A DNA stretch of 64,000 nucleotides, taken from positions 368,674 to 432,673 of the forward strand of contig NZ_JAHBZJ010000002.1 of NCBI RefSeq assembly GCF_019635455.1, read 5' to 3'. The DNA is from Sphingomonas sp. GTDB taxonomy: Bacteria; Pseudomonadota; Alphaproteobacteria; Sphingomonadales; Sphingomonadaceae. The notes beneath the pieces were generated by a model. That model had not been told where the DNA came from. It saw nothing but the letters and a program-made list of their open reading frames with translations, and did no database searches. This document shows positions 17,133 to 25,471 of the stretch, piece after piece. Made by a program: the position numbers and the translations under genes. Position 1 is the first letter of the stretch; every line of letters begins with the position of its first letter.

Positions 17133-19643
17133 CGCTGCTTTCTTCGCCGGCGCCTTCTTCTTGGCGGGCGTCTTACGCCCTTTCTTCTTCGGTGGACCGG
17201 CTGCCGCCTTGGCGTCGATCAGCTGCGCCGCTTCTTCGAGAGTCAGCGCGGCCTGATCGACCGATTTGGGCAGGGTCGCGTTGGTCGTGCCGTCGGTGAG
17301 ATAGGGGCCAAAGCGCCCCTCCATCAGCTTGATCTCCGCGCCCGATACCGGATGCGCGCCAAAATTCTTGAGCGGCTCGCGCGATCCGCGCTGCGGACGC
17401 CCGCCCCCCGCCGCTGCCTCCGCCAGCTTGACGACGGCGGCGTTCATGCCGGTTTCGAACACGTCGGCAGTCGCGGACAGCCGGGCATATTTCCCGTCAT
17501 GCGCCAGATAGGGGCCATAACGGCCGATCGACGCGGTGATCGGCTTCCCGGTTTCCGGATGATCGCCGATCGTTCGCGGCAGATTGAGCAGCTTTACCGC
17601 CCAGTCGAGGTCCAGCTCCGGGATATCCTTCGGGATCGACGCGCGGGCCGCATCCTTGCCCTCGCCACGCTGGATATAGGGGCCGAACCGTCCGGATCGC
17701 CGGCTGATCTCCTCCCCGGTTTCCGGGTCGGTGCCGATCACCTCTGGCCCTGAGTCGCCGCCGTCGGCGCCCCCCGGCTGGCCGAAGCGGCGCGTGAACT
17801 TGCAGTCGGGATAGTTGGAGCAGGCGACGAACGCGCCGAACTTGCCACCGCGCAGCGCCAGGCGACCGGTGCCGCAGCTGGGGCAGAGGCGCGGATCGCT
17901 GCCGTCGCCCTTGTCGGGAAACAGATAGGGCTCGAGGAATTCGTCGAGCTCCTGCGTGACCTCGCTGGGCTTGCGCTCCATCACCTCTTCGGTGCGCGGG
18001 CGAAAGTCGCGCCAGAACGCGTCGAGCACCGCTTGCCACCCGGCGCGCCCGCCCGAGACATCGTCCAGCTCTTCCTCCAGCCCGGCGGTGAAATCGTAAT
18101 TCACATAACGTTCGAAGAACCGCTCGAGAAAGGCGACGAGCAGGCGCCCGGTCTCCTCCGCGAAGAAGCGGTTCTTTTCCACCCGCACATAGGCGCGATC
18201 CTTCAGCACCTGGATGATCGAGGCATAGGTCGAGGGGCGCCCGATACCGAGCTCCTCCAGCCGCTTCACCAGCGAGGCTTCGGAAAAGCGTGGCGGCGGC
18301 TGGGTGAAATGCTGTTCGGCATCGACGCCGGTCCTGGCGGGCGTGTCACCCTGCCGGATCACCGGAAGGCGGCGACCATCCTCATCGTCCGAATCGTCGC
18401 GGCCTTCCTCGTAGAGCGCCAGATAGCCGGGGAAGAGCACGACCTGTCCGGTAGCGCGCAGCGCGTCCTGTCCGGTCGGCTCTTCCAGCTCGACCGTGGT
18501 GCGCTCCAGCCGGGCCGAGGCCATCTGGCTCGCCAGCGCCCGCTTCCAGATCAGCTCATACAGCCGCGCATGATCGCCCCCGCCGGCGCGATCGCGGGTG
18601 AAGTCGGTCGGACGGATCGCCTCATGCGCTTCCTGCGCATTCTTCGCCTTGGTCTGGTACTGGCGGGGCTTGTCGGGGACGTAACTGCCCGAATAGCGAT
18701 CGTGGATCGCCTTGCGCGCGGCATCGATCGCACTGCCGTCCATCTGCACGCCGTCGGTCCGCATATAGGTGATCGCGCCATCCTCATACAGGCCCTGGGC
18801 GATCCGCATCGTGTGGCTCGCCGAAAAGCCGAGCTTGCGCGCCGCCTCCTGCTGTAGGGTCGAGGTGGTGAAGGGCGGCGGCGGGTTGCGCATCGCCGGT
18901 TTGGTCTCGACGCTGGCGACACTGAAGCGGCCCTGCTCGACCGCCGCCTTTGCCCGCATCGCGGTGCCTTCATCGCCGATCGAAAGCCGATCGAGCTTCT
19001 TTCCCTCGAACCGGACCAGCCGCGCGTCAAAGGCGGTTCCGTCCTGTTCCAGATGTGCGGTGACGCTCCAATATTCCTGCGCCCTGAACAGCTCGATCTC
19101 GCGCTCGCGCTCGACGATCAGGCGCAGCGCGACCGACTGGACCCGGCCCGCCGACTTGGCGCCGGGCAGTTTGCGCCACAGCACCGGCGACAGGGTGAAC
19201 CCGACCAGATAGTCCAGCGCGCGCCGCGCGCGATAGGCGTCGATCAGGTCGGTATCCAGCTGTCGCGGATGCGCCATCGCCTGGGTGACCGCCGCCTTGG
19301 TGATCGCATTGAAGGTTACGCGCTCGACCTCCCTGGGCAGCGCCTTCTTCTTCGCCAGCAATTCCTGCACGTGCCAGCTGATCGCCTCTCCCTCGCGGTC
19401 GGGGTCGGTGGCCAGGATCAGGCGATCCGCCTTCTTCGCCTCATCGGTAATCGCCTTCAGCTGCTTCGCCTTATCCGGATAGGTTTCCCAATCCATCGCA
19501 AAGCCGTCGTCCGGCTTCACCGATCCGTCTCTGGGCGGCAAATCGCGGACATGGCCATAGGACGCCAGGACGCGATAATCCTTCCCCAGATATTTCTCGA
19601 TGGTCTTCGCCTTGGCGGGCGATTCGACGATGACAAGCTGCAT
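17124..19643 (-). CDS. topA: DNA topoisomerase I (type IA)
   Basis: The 839-residue enzyme relaxes negative supercoils. TOPRIM domain: MQLVIVESPAKAKTIEKYL with the acidic triad in ATDPDREGEAISWH (80-91). The active-site Tyr293 is in GAITYMRTDGVQ. RAGRP-type and GIGRPSTYASI blocks are present. A C4 zinc ribbon (CPSCGTGRLALRGGKFGAFVAC region) is followed by several topo-C repeats (GRFGPYIQ, GRYGPYLAH, GRFGPYLTD). The C-terminus is a Lys/Ala/Pro tail (KKKGRKTPAKKKAPAKKAAKK region), common in alphaproteobacterial TopA. Overall length is normal. Confidence 0.96.
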   Translation of the reverse strand: MQLVIVESPAKAKTIEKYLGKDYRVLASYGHVRDLPPRDGSVKPDDGFAMDWETYPDKAKQLKAITDEAKKADRLILATDPDREGEAISWHVQELLAKKKALPREVERVTFNAITKAAVTQAMAHPRQLDTDLIDAYRARRALDYLVGFTLSPVLWRKLPGAKSAGRVQSVALRLIVEREREIELFRAQEYWSVTAHLEQDGTAFDARLVRFEGKKLDRLSIGDEGTAMRAKAAVEQGRFSVASVETKPAMRNPPPPFTTSTLQQEAARKLGFSASHTMRIAQGLYEDGAITYMRTDGVQMDGSAIDAARKAIHDRYSGSYVPDKPRQYQTKAKNAQEAHEAIRPTDFTRDRAGGGDHARLYELIWKRALASQMASARLERTTVELEEPTGQDALRATGQVVLFPGYLALYEEGRDDSDDEDGRRLPVIRQGDTPARTGVDAEQHFTQPPPRFSEASLVKRLEELGIGRPSTYASIIQVLKDRAYVRVEKNRFFAEETGRLLVAFLERFFERYVNYDFTAGLEEELDDVSGGRAGWQAVLDAFWRDFRPRTEEVMERKPSEVTQELDEFLEPYLFPDKGDGSDPRLCPSCGTGRLALRGGKFGAFVACSNYPDCKFTRRFGQPGGADGGDSGPEVIGTDPETGEEISRRSGRFGPYIQRGEGKDAARASIPKDIPELDLDWAVKLLNLPRTIGDHPETGKPITASIGRYGPYLAHDGKYARLSATADVFETGMNAAVVKLAEAAAGGGRPQRGSREPLKNFGAHPVSGAEIKLMEGRFGPYLTDGTTNATLPKSVDQAALTLEEAAQLIDAKAAAGPPKKKGRKTPAKKKAPAKKAAKK

Positions 19644-19793
19644 GAGGTTGCGTTCGATCCTTTTTCGCGTACGCGCACGAGGGTGCGGAAACGCCGTGCG
19701 TCGTCAAGTGGGACTTGCCGGCGCTCGTGCAAGCGGTTCCGGCGCGGTGAAACAGGCTTTAGGCTGACGCAGGCCGAGTCGAGCGGGGGGCAG

Positions 19794-20399
19794 ATGCAGA
19801 GAAGCCGGGAAACGACGCTGCTGGAGCGGCTGACCTTTTTCAGCGATGCGGTGTTCGCGATCGCGATCACGCTGCTCGTCATCGAAATCCATCCGCCGGT
19901 GCTGGCGCCGGAGAGCGAAGCGGGTCTGCAACGCGCGCTTGCCGACCTCCTCCCCAACTATATCGGCTTTCTCGTCAGCTTCTTTGTCATCGGCCGCTTC
20001 TGGCTGGGTCATCACCGGTTGTTCGGGCAGCTTGCCCGCACCGACGACCGGCTGGTCTTCGCCAATCTGCTGCTGTTGCTGGGCGTCGTGTTCCTGCCCT
20101 TTCCGACCGCCGTGTTCAGCGAATATGTCAATCTGAAGACCGCGATCTTCTTCTATTCCGGCTGGCTGGTGGTGCTGGGGCTGCTCAATCTCAATCTTCT
20201 GCGGCTGGCGTTGCGCCCCGACATGCTGGCGATCGACCATGATGTCGCGGTGGTCCGGCGGTTGCGCGTCGGCGGGTGGATGCCGGTTGCGCTGGGCGTG
20301 ATTGCCGCGGCGCTCGCCTTCGTCGCGCCGATCTGGGTACTCGTGGTCCTCATCCTGGGGTCGCTGGCGGCCAACCGCCTGATCCAGCGCTTCGCCTGA
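19794..20399 (+). CDS. TMEM175/DUF1211-type potassium channel subunit
   Basis: The 201-residue protein starts at ATG 19794 behind GCGGGGGG. The first membrane helix carries the TMEM175 filter/signature ERLTFFSDAVFAIAITLL. Five further hydrophobic segments follow (IGFLVSFFVIGRFWLGHH, LVFANLLLLLGVVFLPFP, two more, and a C-terminal pair). Bacterial TMEM175 proteins have one six-helix repeat and assemble as tetrameric K+-selective leak channels. It is transcribed against both flanking genes (topA and dprA), so it probably has its own promoter. Confidence 0.85.
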   Translation: MQRSRETTLLERLTFFSDAVFAIAITLLVIEIHPPVLAPESEAGLQRALADLLPNYIGFLVSFFVIGRFWLGHHRLFGQLARTDDRLVFANLLLLLGVVFLPFPTAVFSEYVNLKTAIFFYSGWLVVLGLLNLNLLRLALRPDMLAIDHDVAVVRRLRVGGWMPVALGVIAAALAFVAPIWVLVVLILGSLAANRLIQRFA

Positions 20400-20408
20400 A
20401 TCGCGCGG

Positions 20409-21494
20409 TCAGCGCAGGCTGACCCGCCCGCCGGCATGCCGTTCCAGCCGCCCGGCCAGTTCGAGTTCGAGCAGGACGAGCTGAACCGCCGCCGCCGGCA
20501 TGCCGGCCTGACGGATCAGTTCATCGACCGGAACCGGCACCGGGCCGAGCAACCCCTCGATCCGGCCGCGCCCCGCTTCGTCCGGTTCGCTGGCGGGTCC
20601 ATGGCCGAAATCATGCGCCGGCGTCCGCACCGCGCGCGGATCGATCGGGCGCACCGCCTCCAATATATCCTCGACCGTCTGCACCAGCGTCGCACCGTCG
20701 CGGATCAGCAGGTTGCAGCCCTGCGCGCGCGGATCCAGCGGGGAACCGGGGACCGCCATCACCTCGCGCCCCGCCTCTGCCGCGATCCGCGCGGTGATCA
20801 GCGATCCCGAACGCGGCGCGGCCTCGACCACCACCGTCCCCTGAGCCAGCCCCGCGATGATGCGGTTGCGCGCGGGGAAGTGGCGGGCGAGCGGTTCGGC
20901 GCCCGGGGGCTGTTCGGCGAGCAGCAGGCCCTCGACGGCCACCCGTTCCTGCAATTCGCGATTTTCGGGCGGGAAGGCGATGTCGATCCCGCTGGCGATC
21001 ACGCCGATGGTGCCGCCGGCCAGTGACCCCTGATGCGCGGCGGTATCGATCCCGCGCGCCAGCCCCGACACGACGGTCACCCCCGATTCGGCCAAGCCCT
21101 GGGCGATCTGTCGCGCGAAGCGACACGCCGCCGCCGACGCATTGCGCGCGCCGACCATGGCGACGCATGGCCGGGCGGAAAGCGCGATCTCACCGCGTAT
21201 GAGCAGGGCGGGCGGCGCATTTTCCAGTTCGGCCAGAAACGGCGGATAGGCGGGGTCTTCCAGAAACAGATAGCGCGCGCCCAGCTTTGCCGCGGTCGCC
21301 ATCTCGCGCCGCACCGCGCCCGCGTCGGCAAGCCGGGGGACGCCTCCGCCCCCGCGCGCGGCGAGCGTCGGCAATGCGTCGAGCGCCGCCCGCGCGCTGC
21401 CAAAGCGCATCATCAACTGGCGATAGGCGACGGGGCCGATTCGCGACGAGCGGATCAGGCACAGCCGGTCGAACGCCGTGTCGGCGTCAGCCAT
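20409..21494 (-). CDS. dprA: DNA-processing protein DprA
   Basis: The 361-residue protein (from MADADTAFDRLCLIRS) protects incoming single-stranded DNA and loads RecA in transformation. An N-terminal SAM-like HhH region (IGPVAYRQLMMRFGSARAAL) precedes the Rossmann-like core: VAMVGARNAS, VSGLARGIDTAAHQG, GTIGVIASGIDIAFPPEN, FPARNRIIAGL, EAAPRSGSLITARIAAEAGR, VPGSP, GCNLLIRDGA. A C-terminal winged-helix (VDELIRQAGMPAAAVQLVLL) closes it. The start overlaps the plsY stop by 8 nt, so the two are co-transcribed. Confidence 0.93.
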   Translation of the reverse strand: MADADTAFDRLCLIRSSRIGPVAYRQLMMRFGSARAALDALPTLAARGGGGVPRLADAGAVRREMATAAKLGARYLFLEDPAYPPFLAELENAPPALLIRGEIALSARPCVAMVGARNASAAACRFARQIAQGLAESGVTVVSGLARGIDTAAHQGSLAGGTIGVIASGIDIAFPPENRELQERVAVEGLLLAEQPPGAEPLARHFPARNRIIAGLAQGTVVVEAAPRSGSLITARIAAEAGREVMAVPGSPLDPRAQGCNLLIRDGATLVQTVEDILEAVRPIDPRAVRTPAHDFGHGPASEPDEAGRGRIEGLLGPVPVPVDELIRQAGMPAAAVQLVLLELELAGRLERHAGGRVSLR

Positions 21495-22092
21495 CCTTGC
21501 GGCCGATGCGCGGCTCCGTGCCGGCCAGCAGCCGTTCGATATTCGGTCCATGCTTCCACAGCACGATCAGCGCCAGGCCCAGCAACAGCAACACCATGTC
21601 GAACCGGCCGAACCAGGCCGCGCTGACCGGGGCGCTCACCGCCGCCGCCATTCCGGCGACCGACGAGATACGCAGCGTGGCGAGCAGGCCCAGCCACATC
21701 ACGGCGTATACGATCGCGCACGGCCAGTGCAGGGCAAGTACGATGCCCATCAGCGTCGCCACGCCCTTGCCTCCGCGGAAGCGGAGCCAGACCGGATAGC
21801 AATGGCCGACAAACGCGCCCATCGCGGCAAGCAGCGCGTTGCCGGGCCAGATCGCGGACACGATCCACACCGCCGCCGCGCCCTTCAGCAGATCGAGCAG
21901 CAACGTCGCCGCCGCCAGCCCCTTTCGACCGGTGCGCAGCACGTTGGTCGCGCCGATATTGCCAGACCCGATCTGCCGCAGGTCGCCCGCCCCGGCGAAC
22001 CGCGTCAGCAGCACGCCGAACGGGATCGACCCGAGCAGATAGCCGAGCAGGATCGACAGCGCCGGCGCGATCCAGAGAATTTCGGTGGTCAG
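21487..22092 (-). CDS. plsY: glycerol-3-phosphate acyltransferase PlsY
   Basis: This is the integral-membrane acyl-phosphate:G3P acyltransferase that starts phospholipid synthesis. Motifs: LLGYLLGSIPFGVLLTR, GSGNIGATNVLRTGRKG, KGAAAVW, GHCYPVWLRFRGGKGVA and KHGPNIERLLAGTEPR. About 201 residues, normal length. No ATG, GTG or TTG exists in frame near the conserved N-terminus. The best start is CTG at 22092 (reading LTTEILWIAPALS) with TTGGGGGA six bases upstream. The start is the uncertain part of the call. Confidence 0.85.
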   Translation of the reverse strand: MTTEILWIAPALSILLGYLLGSIPFGVLLTRFAGAGDLRQIGSGNIGATNVLRTGRKGLAAATLLLDLLKGAAAVWIVSAIWPGNALLAAMGAFVGHCYPVWLRFRGGKGVATLMGIVLALHWPCAIVYAVMWLGLLATLRISSVAGMAAAVSAPVSAAWFGRFDMVLLLLGLALIVLWKHGPNIERLLAGTEPRIGRKDG

Positions 22093-22233
22093 GTGCGGTC
22101 CCCCAATTGGTCGGACGAAGGCTAGGTGCTTCGCGCCGCCCGCGCAACAATATCGGTCACGGGGTAGCGGGCGCGGGGGCTTGGGGCGGGGTCTGTCGTC
22201 GGATCGCGGTGGCACGATGCAGCGCGGATCGCG

Positions 22234-22554
22234 GTGACGATGATCGACGATGCGACACGGGCGGCGCTCGACCGGCTGACCGAGGCGGAGAAGATGTGCC
22301 TGCGCCGCCGGTTCGTTCCGCAGACCGCGAAGGAAATGGCAATCGATCTCGGCATTTCGCCGCACGCCATCGACAAGAGACTGAAGATGGCGCGGACGCG
22401 GAAGGCCCTGCCCCAAGGGTTCGCCCGCACGTCACGACGTGACCCTTGCTGCACGACAAAGTGGGCCAGGCGGCGTGGATCGCCCGGGGCGATGCCAATG
22501 ATGACGGGCGGGTCGATCGCGACGAGTATCTGGTCTTCTGCCTGCCGATCCTGA
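22234..22554 (+). pseudogene. LuxR-type helix-turn-helix gene, probably truncated
   Basis: The first ~55 residues form a LuxR/sigma-4-like HTH: LTEAEKMCLRRRF, QTAKEMAIDLGIS, PHAIDKRLKMAR. After KMAR the expected end of the recognition region is replaced by low-complexity Arg-rich sequence (from about 22400), suggesting a lost frame or a deletion. GTG 22234 and ATG 22240 are both possible starts. It is divergent from plsY. It would be a DNA-binding regulator if functional. Confidence 0.4.
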
Positions 22555-22604
22555 CCGCGCGGGGCATCCCGGAGAACCGGAAGCCGCGCGGGCCGGCAGG
22601 TTGA
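22446..22604 (+). pseudogene. EF-hand-containing fragment
   Basis: In a different frame from the HTH remnant, 22446-22604 reads a clean EF-hand loop DANDDGRVDRDE (ligands at 1, 3, 5, 9 and 12) followed by YLVFCLPILTARGIPENRKP and a stop. Only a TTG at 22446 is available as a start and there is a stop just upstream, so the N-terminal part is lacking. It may be the 3' end of a calcium-binding protein gene broken together with the HTH gene. Confidence 0.3.
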
Positions 22605-22637
22605 CGGCCCGGCGCGCGCGCGCCATCCCCGCGCGGC

Positions 22638-23429
22638 ATGGCCGACCCGCGTCCGATCCTGTTCTTCGATTCCGGCGTGGGCGGTCTGTCGGTGCTTGCG
22701 CCGACGCGCGCACTGTTGCCGCAGGCGGCACTGGTCTATGCGGCCGACAGCGCCGGCTTTCCCTATGGCACGCGCAGCGAGGGAGAGATTGCCGCGCGCG
22801 TCCCGGCGCTGCTCGGCCGGCTGGCGGAGCGCTATCGCCCACGCCTCATCGTCATTGCCTGCAATACCGCCTCGACCATCGCGCTCGCGCATGTCCGTGC
22901 GGCGCTCGACGTGCCGATCGTCGGGACCGTTCCTGCGATCAAGATCGCCGCCGAACGTTCGCGCAGCCGGGTGATCGGCGTGCTGGGAACGCGTGCGACG
23001 GTGCGCCAGCCCTATGTCGATGACCTGGCGGCACGATTCGCCGGCGACTGCACCGTGCTGCGCCATGGCAGCGCCGATCTGGTCGAACTGGCGGAGCAGC
23101 GATTGCGCGACCGGTCGATCGATCCCGCCCGCTTTGCCGGGGTGCTCGCCGGACTGTTCGATCAGCCCGGCGGCGACCGGATCGACGTGATCGTCAATGC
23201 CTGCACGCATTTTCCGCTCGTCGCCGACGATCTCGCCAGGGCCGCGCCACGCCCGGTCCTGTTCGTCGATGGCGGTCCGGGAATCGCGCGCCGCGTCGCG
23301 CAGCTGACGAATGGTCAGGGCTGGCCCGATGTCCTTCCGCCGGGGATTGCCGTCTTCACCGGCGCCGCAGATCCTGCGCTGGCGCCCGCATTCGCGCGCC
23401 ATGGCCTTACCGTGATCGAAACCTTGTGA
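22638..23429 (+). CDS. murI: glutamate racemase
   Basis: The 263-residue enzyme makes D-glutamate for peptidoglycan. Catalytic pair Cys75 (IVIACNTASTIAL) and Cys189 (VNACTHFPL) are present. FFDSGVGGLSVL supplies Asp11 and Ser12, YAADSAGFPYG and GTVPAIKIA follow, and His191 completes the site. Length and motif order are standard. It overlaps the next gene by 4 nt (GTGA). Confidence 0.95.
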   Translation: MADPRPILFFDSGVGGLSVLAPTRALLPQAALVYAADSAGFPYGTRSEGEIAARVPALLGRLAERYRPRLIVIACNTASTIALAHVRAALDVPIVGTVPAIKIAAERSRSRVIGVLGTRATVRQPYVDDLAARFAGDCTVLRHGSADLVELAEQRLRDRSIDPARFAGVLAGLFDQPGGDRIDVIVNACTHFPLVADDLARAAPRPVLFVDGGPGIARRVAQLTNGQGWPDVLPPGIAVFTGAADPALAPAFARHGLTVIETL

Positions 23430-25102
23430 GCGCGCGTCGTGAGCTGCCCTGGCTGATGCTGGTGTGGCTCGTGGCGATGTGCGTGGCGTTCCGTGATCCC
23501 ATCCTCAGCGGGTTCGATCTCGGCTTTGGCGACCGCGCGGACGGGGTGATCGAGATCAGCCTGCTCGAACATTGGCGCAACGTGCTGGCCGGCCATGCGC
23601 TGTGGAACCGGCCGATCTATTTCCACCCGCACGCGGATACGCTTGGCTATAATGACGGCTATCTGCTGTTCGGGTTGGTCTATTCCTTCTGGCGGAACTG
23701 GGCGGATCCCTTTCTGGCCGACACGCTGAACGCCGCGACGTTCAAGACGATCGGGTTCTTCGCAAGCTGGTGGCTGGCGCGCCGCACCCTCGGCTGGCAG
23801 GCGGGCGTGGCGCTGCTCGTCGCGACGCTGTTCACCATCTCGAACGCGATGGCGATCCATGCCGTCCATGCCCAGCTTCAGTCGGTCGCGCTCGTTCCGG
23901 TGGCCGCGATCCTCGCGATCGGAACGGTGCGGGCGGAGGTGGCGGGCGCGCGCGCCCGAGCGCGGGGGTTCGCCGCCGCCCTGGCGGTGCTGATGGGCGC
24001 GTGGTTGCTCACCGCCTATTACATGGCCTGGTTCACATTGTGGTTTGCATGTCTGTTCGTGCTGAGCTGGTCGATCGTCACCGGTGCCTGGCGACCGGCG
24101 CGGGCGATCGGTTTGATCCGGGCGCATGGCGGCACGATCGCGACCGGCATCGGGACGTTCGCAATCGCGGTGGTGCCGTTCCTGTCGGTCTATCTCTCCA
24201 AGGCGCAGGAAACCGGCGGCCATGGCTATTGGAAGATGCTCGGTTATCTCGTCACGCCGCTCGACCTGGTGAATAGCGGCCCGGGCAACCTGTTGTGGGG
24301 ATGGGTCAATTCCGGCGCGCGGGCGCTGCTCGGGTCCTTTGCGGCGGACCCCGATCTGCCACGACGGGTGTTCGGGGGCGAGCATGAATCGGGCTTCCCC
24401 GTCTTCCTGTTCGTTCTCGCCGTGGCGGCGCTCTGGCGGGTGCTGCGCCGCCGGCCGCCGGCCGATCCGGTGCTGTTCGCGTTCGCACTGGCGGTGTTTG
24501 CCGGCTGGGCGTTGACGCTTCAGCTATGGGTCGCCTCTCCCTGGGGGGTGGTGTTCCATCTGGTGCCGGGTGCAAAGGGCCTGCGCACCGTTTCGCGCTA
24601 TCAGATTTTCCTGGTGCTGCCGGTATTGCTGCTGGTCGCCGCGGTGTTCCGCCACCGGCTCGCCGTGCTGTTCGAACGGCGGCGCGCGCCCGCGCTGGCG
24701 CTGGTCGCTTTGTTGCTGGTCGAGCAGATCAATACCGTCCCGGCGGCACAGCTCAGCCGGGCCGCGAACTGGGTGCCGCTCACCCATATTCCCCCGCCGC
24801 CCGCCGGGTGCCGCAGCTTTTACGCGGTGCGTACCCACCGCGCCGAACCGCTCTATCGCAGCCCGGAAATGCAGGCGAAGCACCCGCATAATGACGATTC
24901 GATGTTGCTGGCCCAGCTGTGGCGTGTGCCGACCCTGGGCGGTTATTCGACCTTCCAGCCGGCCGACTGGGTATTCGACCGGCCGCTCGCGCCCGATTAC
25001 GACGCGCGCGCCGCCCGGTATATCGCGGCGCACCGCCTGTCGGGCGTATGCCGGCTCGACATGGCCGATCCCGTACCGTGGCGACGGATCGACCGGCCCT
25101 AG
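23426..25102 (+). CDS. polytopic membrane protein, GT-C glycosyltransferase-like
   Basis: The 558-residue protein starts at GTG inside the murI stop. About 11-12 hydrophobic segments are seen. The first loop has FGDRADGVIEISLLEHW, with acidic residues after helix 1, and HALWNRPIYFHPHADTLGYND, as in GT-C enzymes that use polyprenyl-linked sugars. The C-terminal ~120 residues (from AANWVPLTHIPPPPAGC) are soluble and probably periplasmic, with three Cys. No specific family was recognised. A role in transferring sugars to envelope glycans is an inference from topology. Confidence 0.55.
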   Translation: MSARRELPWLMLVWLVAMCVAFRDPILSGFDLGFGDRADGVIEISLLEHWRNVLAGHALWNRPIYFHPHADTLGYNDGYLLFGLVYSFWRNWADPFLADTLNAATFKTIGFFASWWLARRTLGWQAGVALLVATLFTISNAMAIHAVHAQLQSVALVPVAAILAIGTVRAEVAGARARARGFAAALAVLMGAWLLTAYYMAWFTLWFACLFVLSWSIVTGAWRPARAIGLIRAHGGTIATGIGTFAIAVVPFLSVYLSKAQETGGHGYWKMLGYLVTPLDLVNSGPGNLLWGWVNSGARALLGSFAADPDLPRRVFGGEHESGFPVFLFVLAVAALWRVLRRRPPADPVLFAFALAVFAGWALTLQLWVASPWGVVFHLVPGAKGLRTVSRYQIFLVLPVLLLVAAVFRHRLAVLFERRRAPALALVALLLVEQINTVPAAQLSRAANWVPLTHIPPPPAGCRSFYAVRTHRAEPLYRSPEMQAKHPHNDDSMLLAQLWRVPTLGGYSTFQPADWVFDRPLAPDYDARAARYIAAHRLSGVCRLDMADPVPWRRIDRP

Positions 25103-25263
25103 GCGGGATCGGGCATGTTCGGCGTCAGGTCCCGCAGCCGCTCGGCATAGCGATTCGCCAGTTCCCGGTGGACGCGCCGCGCCGTCCCCTCTGCCGCGCG
25201 TTCGGCATGCGCGCGTTCGTCGCGTTCGCGTCGGGTGAAATATGCGATGTCGTCGCGTTCCAT
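25099..25263 (-). CDS. 54-residue conserved-type hypothetical protein
   Basis: Begins at ATG 25263 after AAGGGAG. The sequence (MERDDIAYFTRRERDERAHA start) is highly charged and probably helical: E/R/A-rich through HRELANRYAERL, ending PNMPDPA. Short proteins of this pattern occur in sphingomonads with no known function. It is convergent with the membrane protein gene and divergent from hemA. Confidence 0.6.
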   Translation of the reverse strand: MERDDIAYFTRRERDERAHAERAAEGTARRVHRELANRYAERLRDLTPNMPDPA

Positions 25264-25373
25264 GGGCAATCTCCCTTCAGAATGAAGCGGGAGCGCGTCG
25301 TCTCTCAGCCACGAGAATGCTTGGAGTCTCGTCCCATGGTGTTGGGAACATAGCATAATTCGCGGCTTTCGTC

Positions 25374-25387
25374 GTGATTCAGATCAG
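25374..25387. promoter_or_regulatory. FNR/FixK-like box upstream of hemA
   Basis: GTGATTCAGATCAG has both core half-sites TGAT and ATCA at the 4-bp spacing of the FNR/FixK consensus (TTGAT-N4-ATCAA), differing only at the outermost bases. It lies 85 bp before the hemA ATG. hemA of other alphaproteobacteria is known to be under FnrL-type oxygen control. The 14-bp motif is short, so a chance match is possible. Confidence 0.45.
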
Positions 25388-25428
25388 GCGAGGCGGGACC
25401 GACATCTTCGATCACCGTCATCGCATCC

Positions 25429-25453
25429 TTTATGTGGCGTTTCCGCCATAAAA
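25429..25453 (+). promoter_or_regulatory. hairpin/operator in the hemA leader
   Basis: TTTATGTGGCG and CGCCATAAA flank TTTC, giving a stem with a 2-nt bulge. It ends about 20 nt before the hemA ATG and just ahead of the ribosome site GGAG (25462). It could be an operator or an RNA structure affecting translation. Confidence 0.3.
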
Positions 25454-25471
25454 TCGTTATCGGAGCGCGCC

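Noticed and set aside
22431..22443. GTCACGACGTGAC near-palindrome as an operator or attachment site
   Set aside because: A single short imperfect copy within a decayed region, with no partner or nearby integrase.
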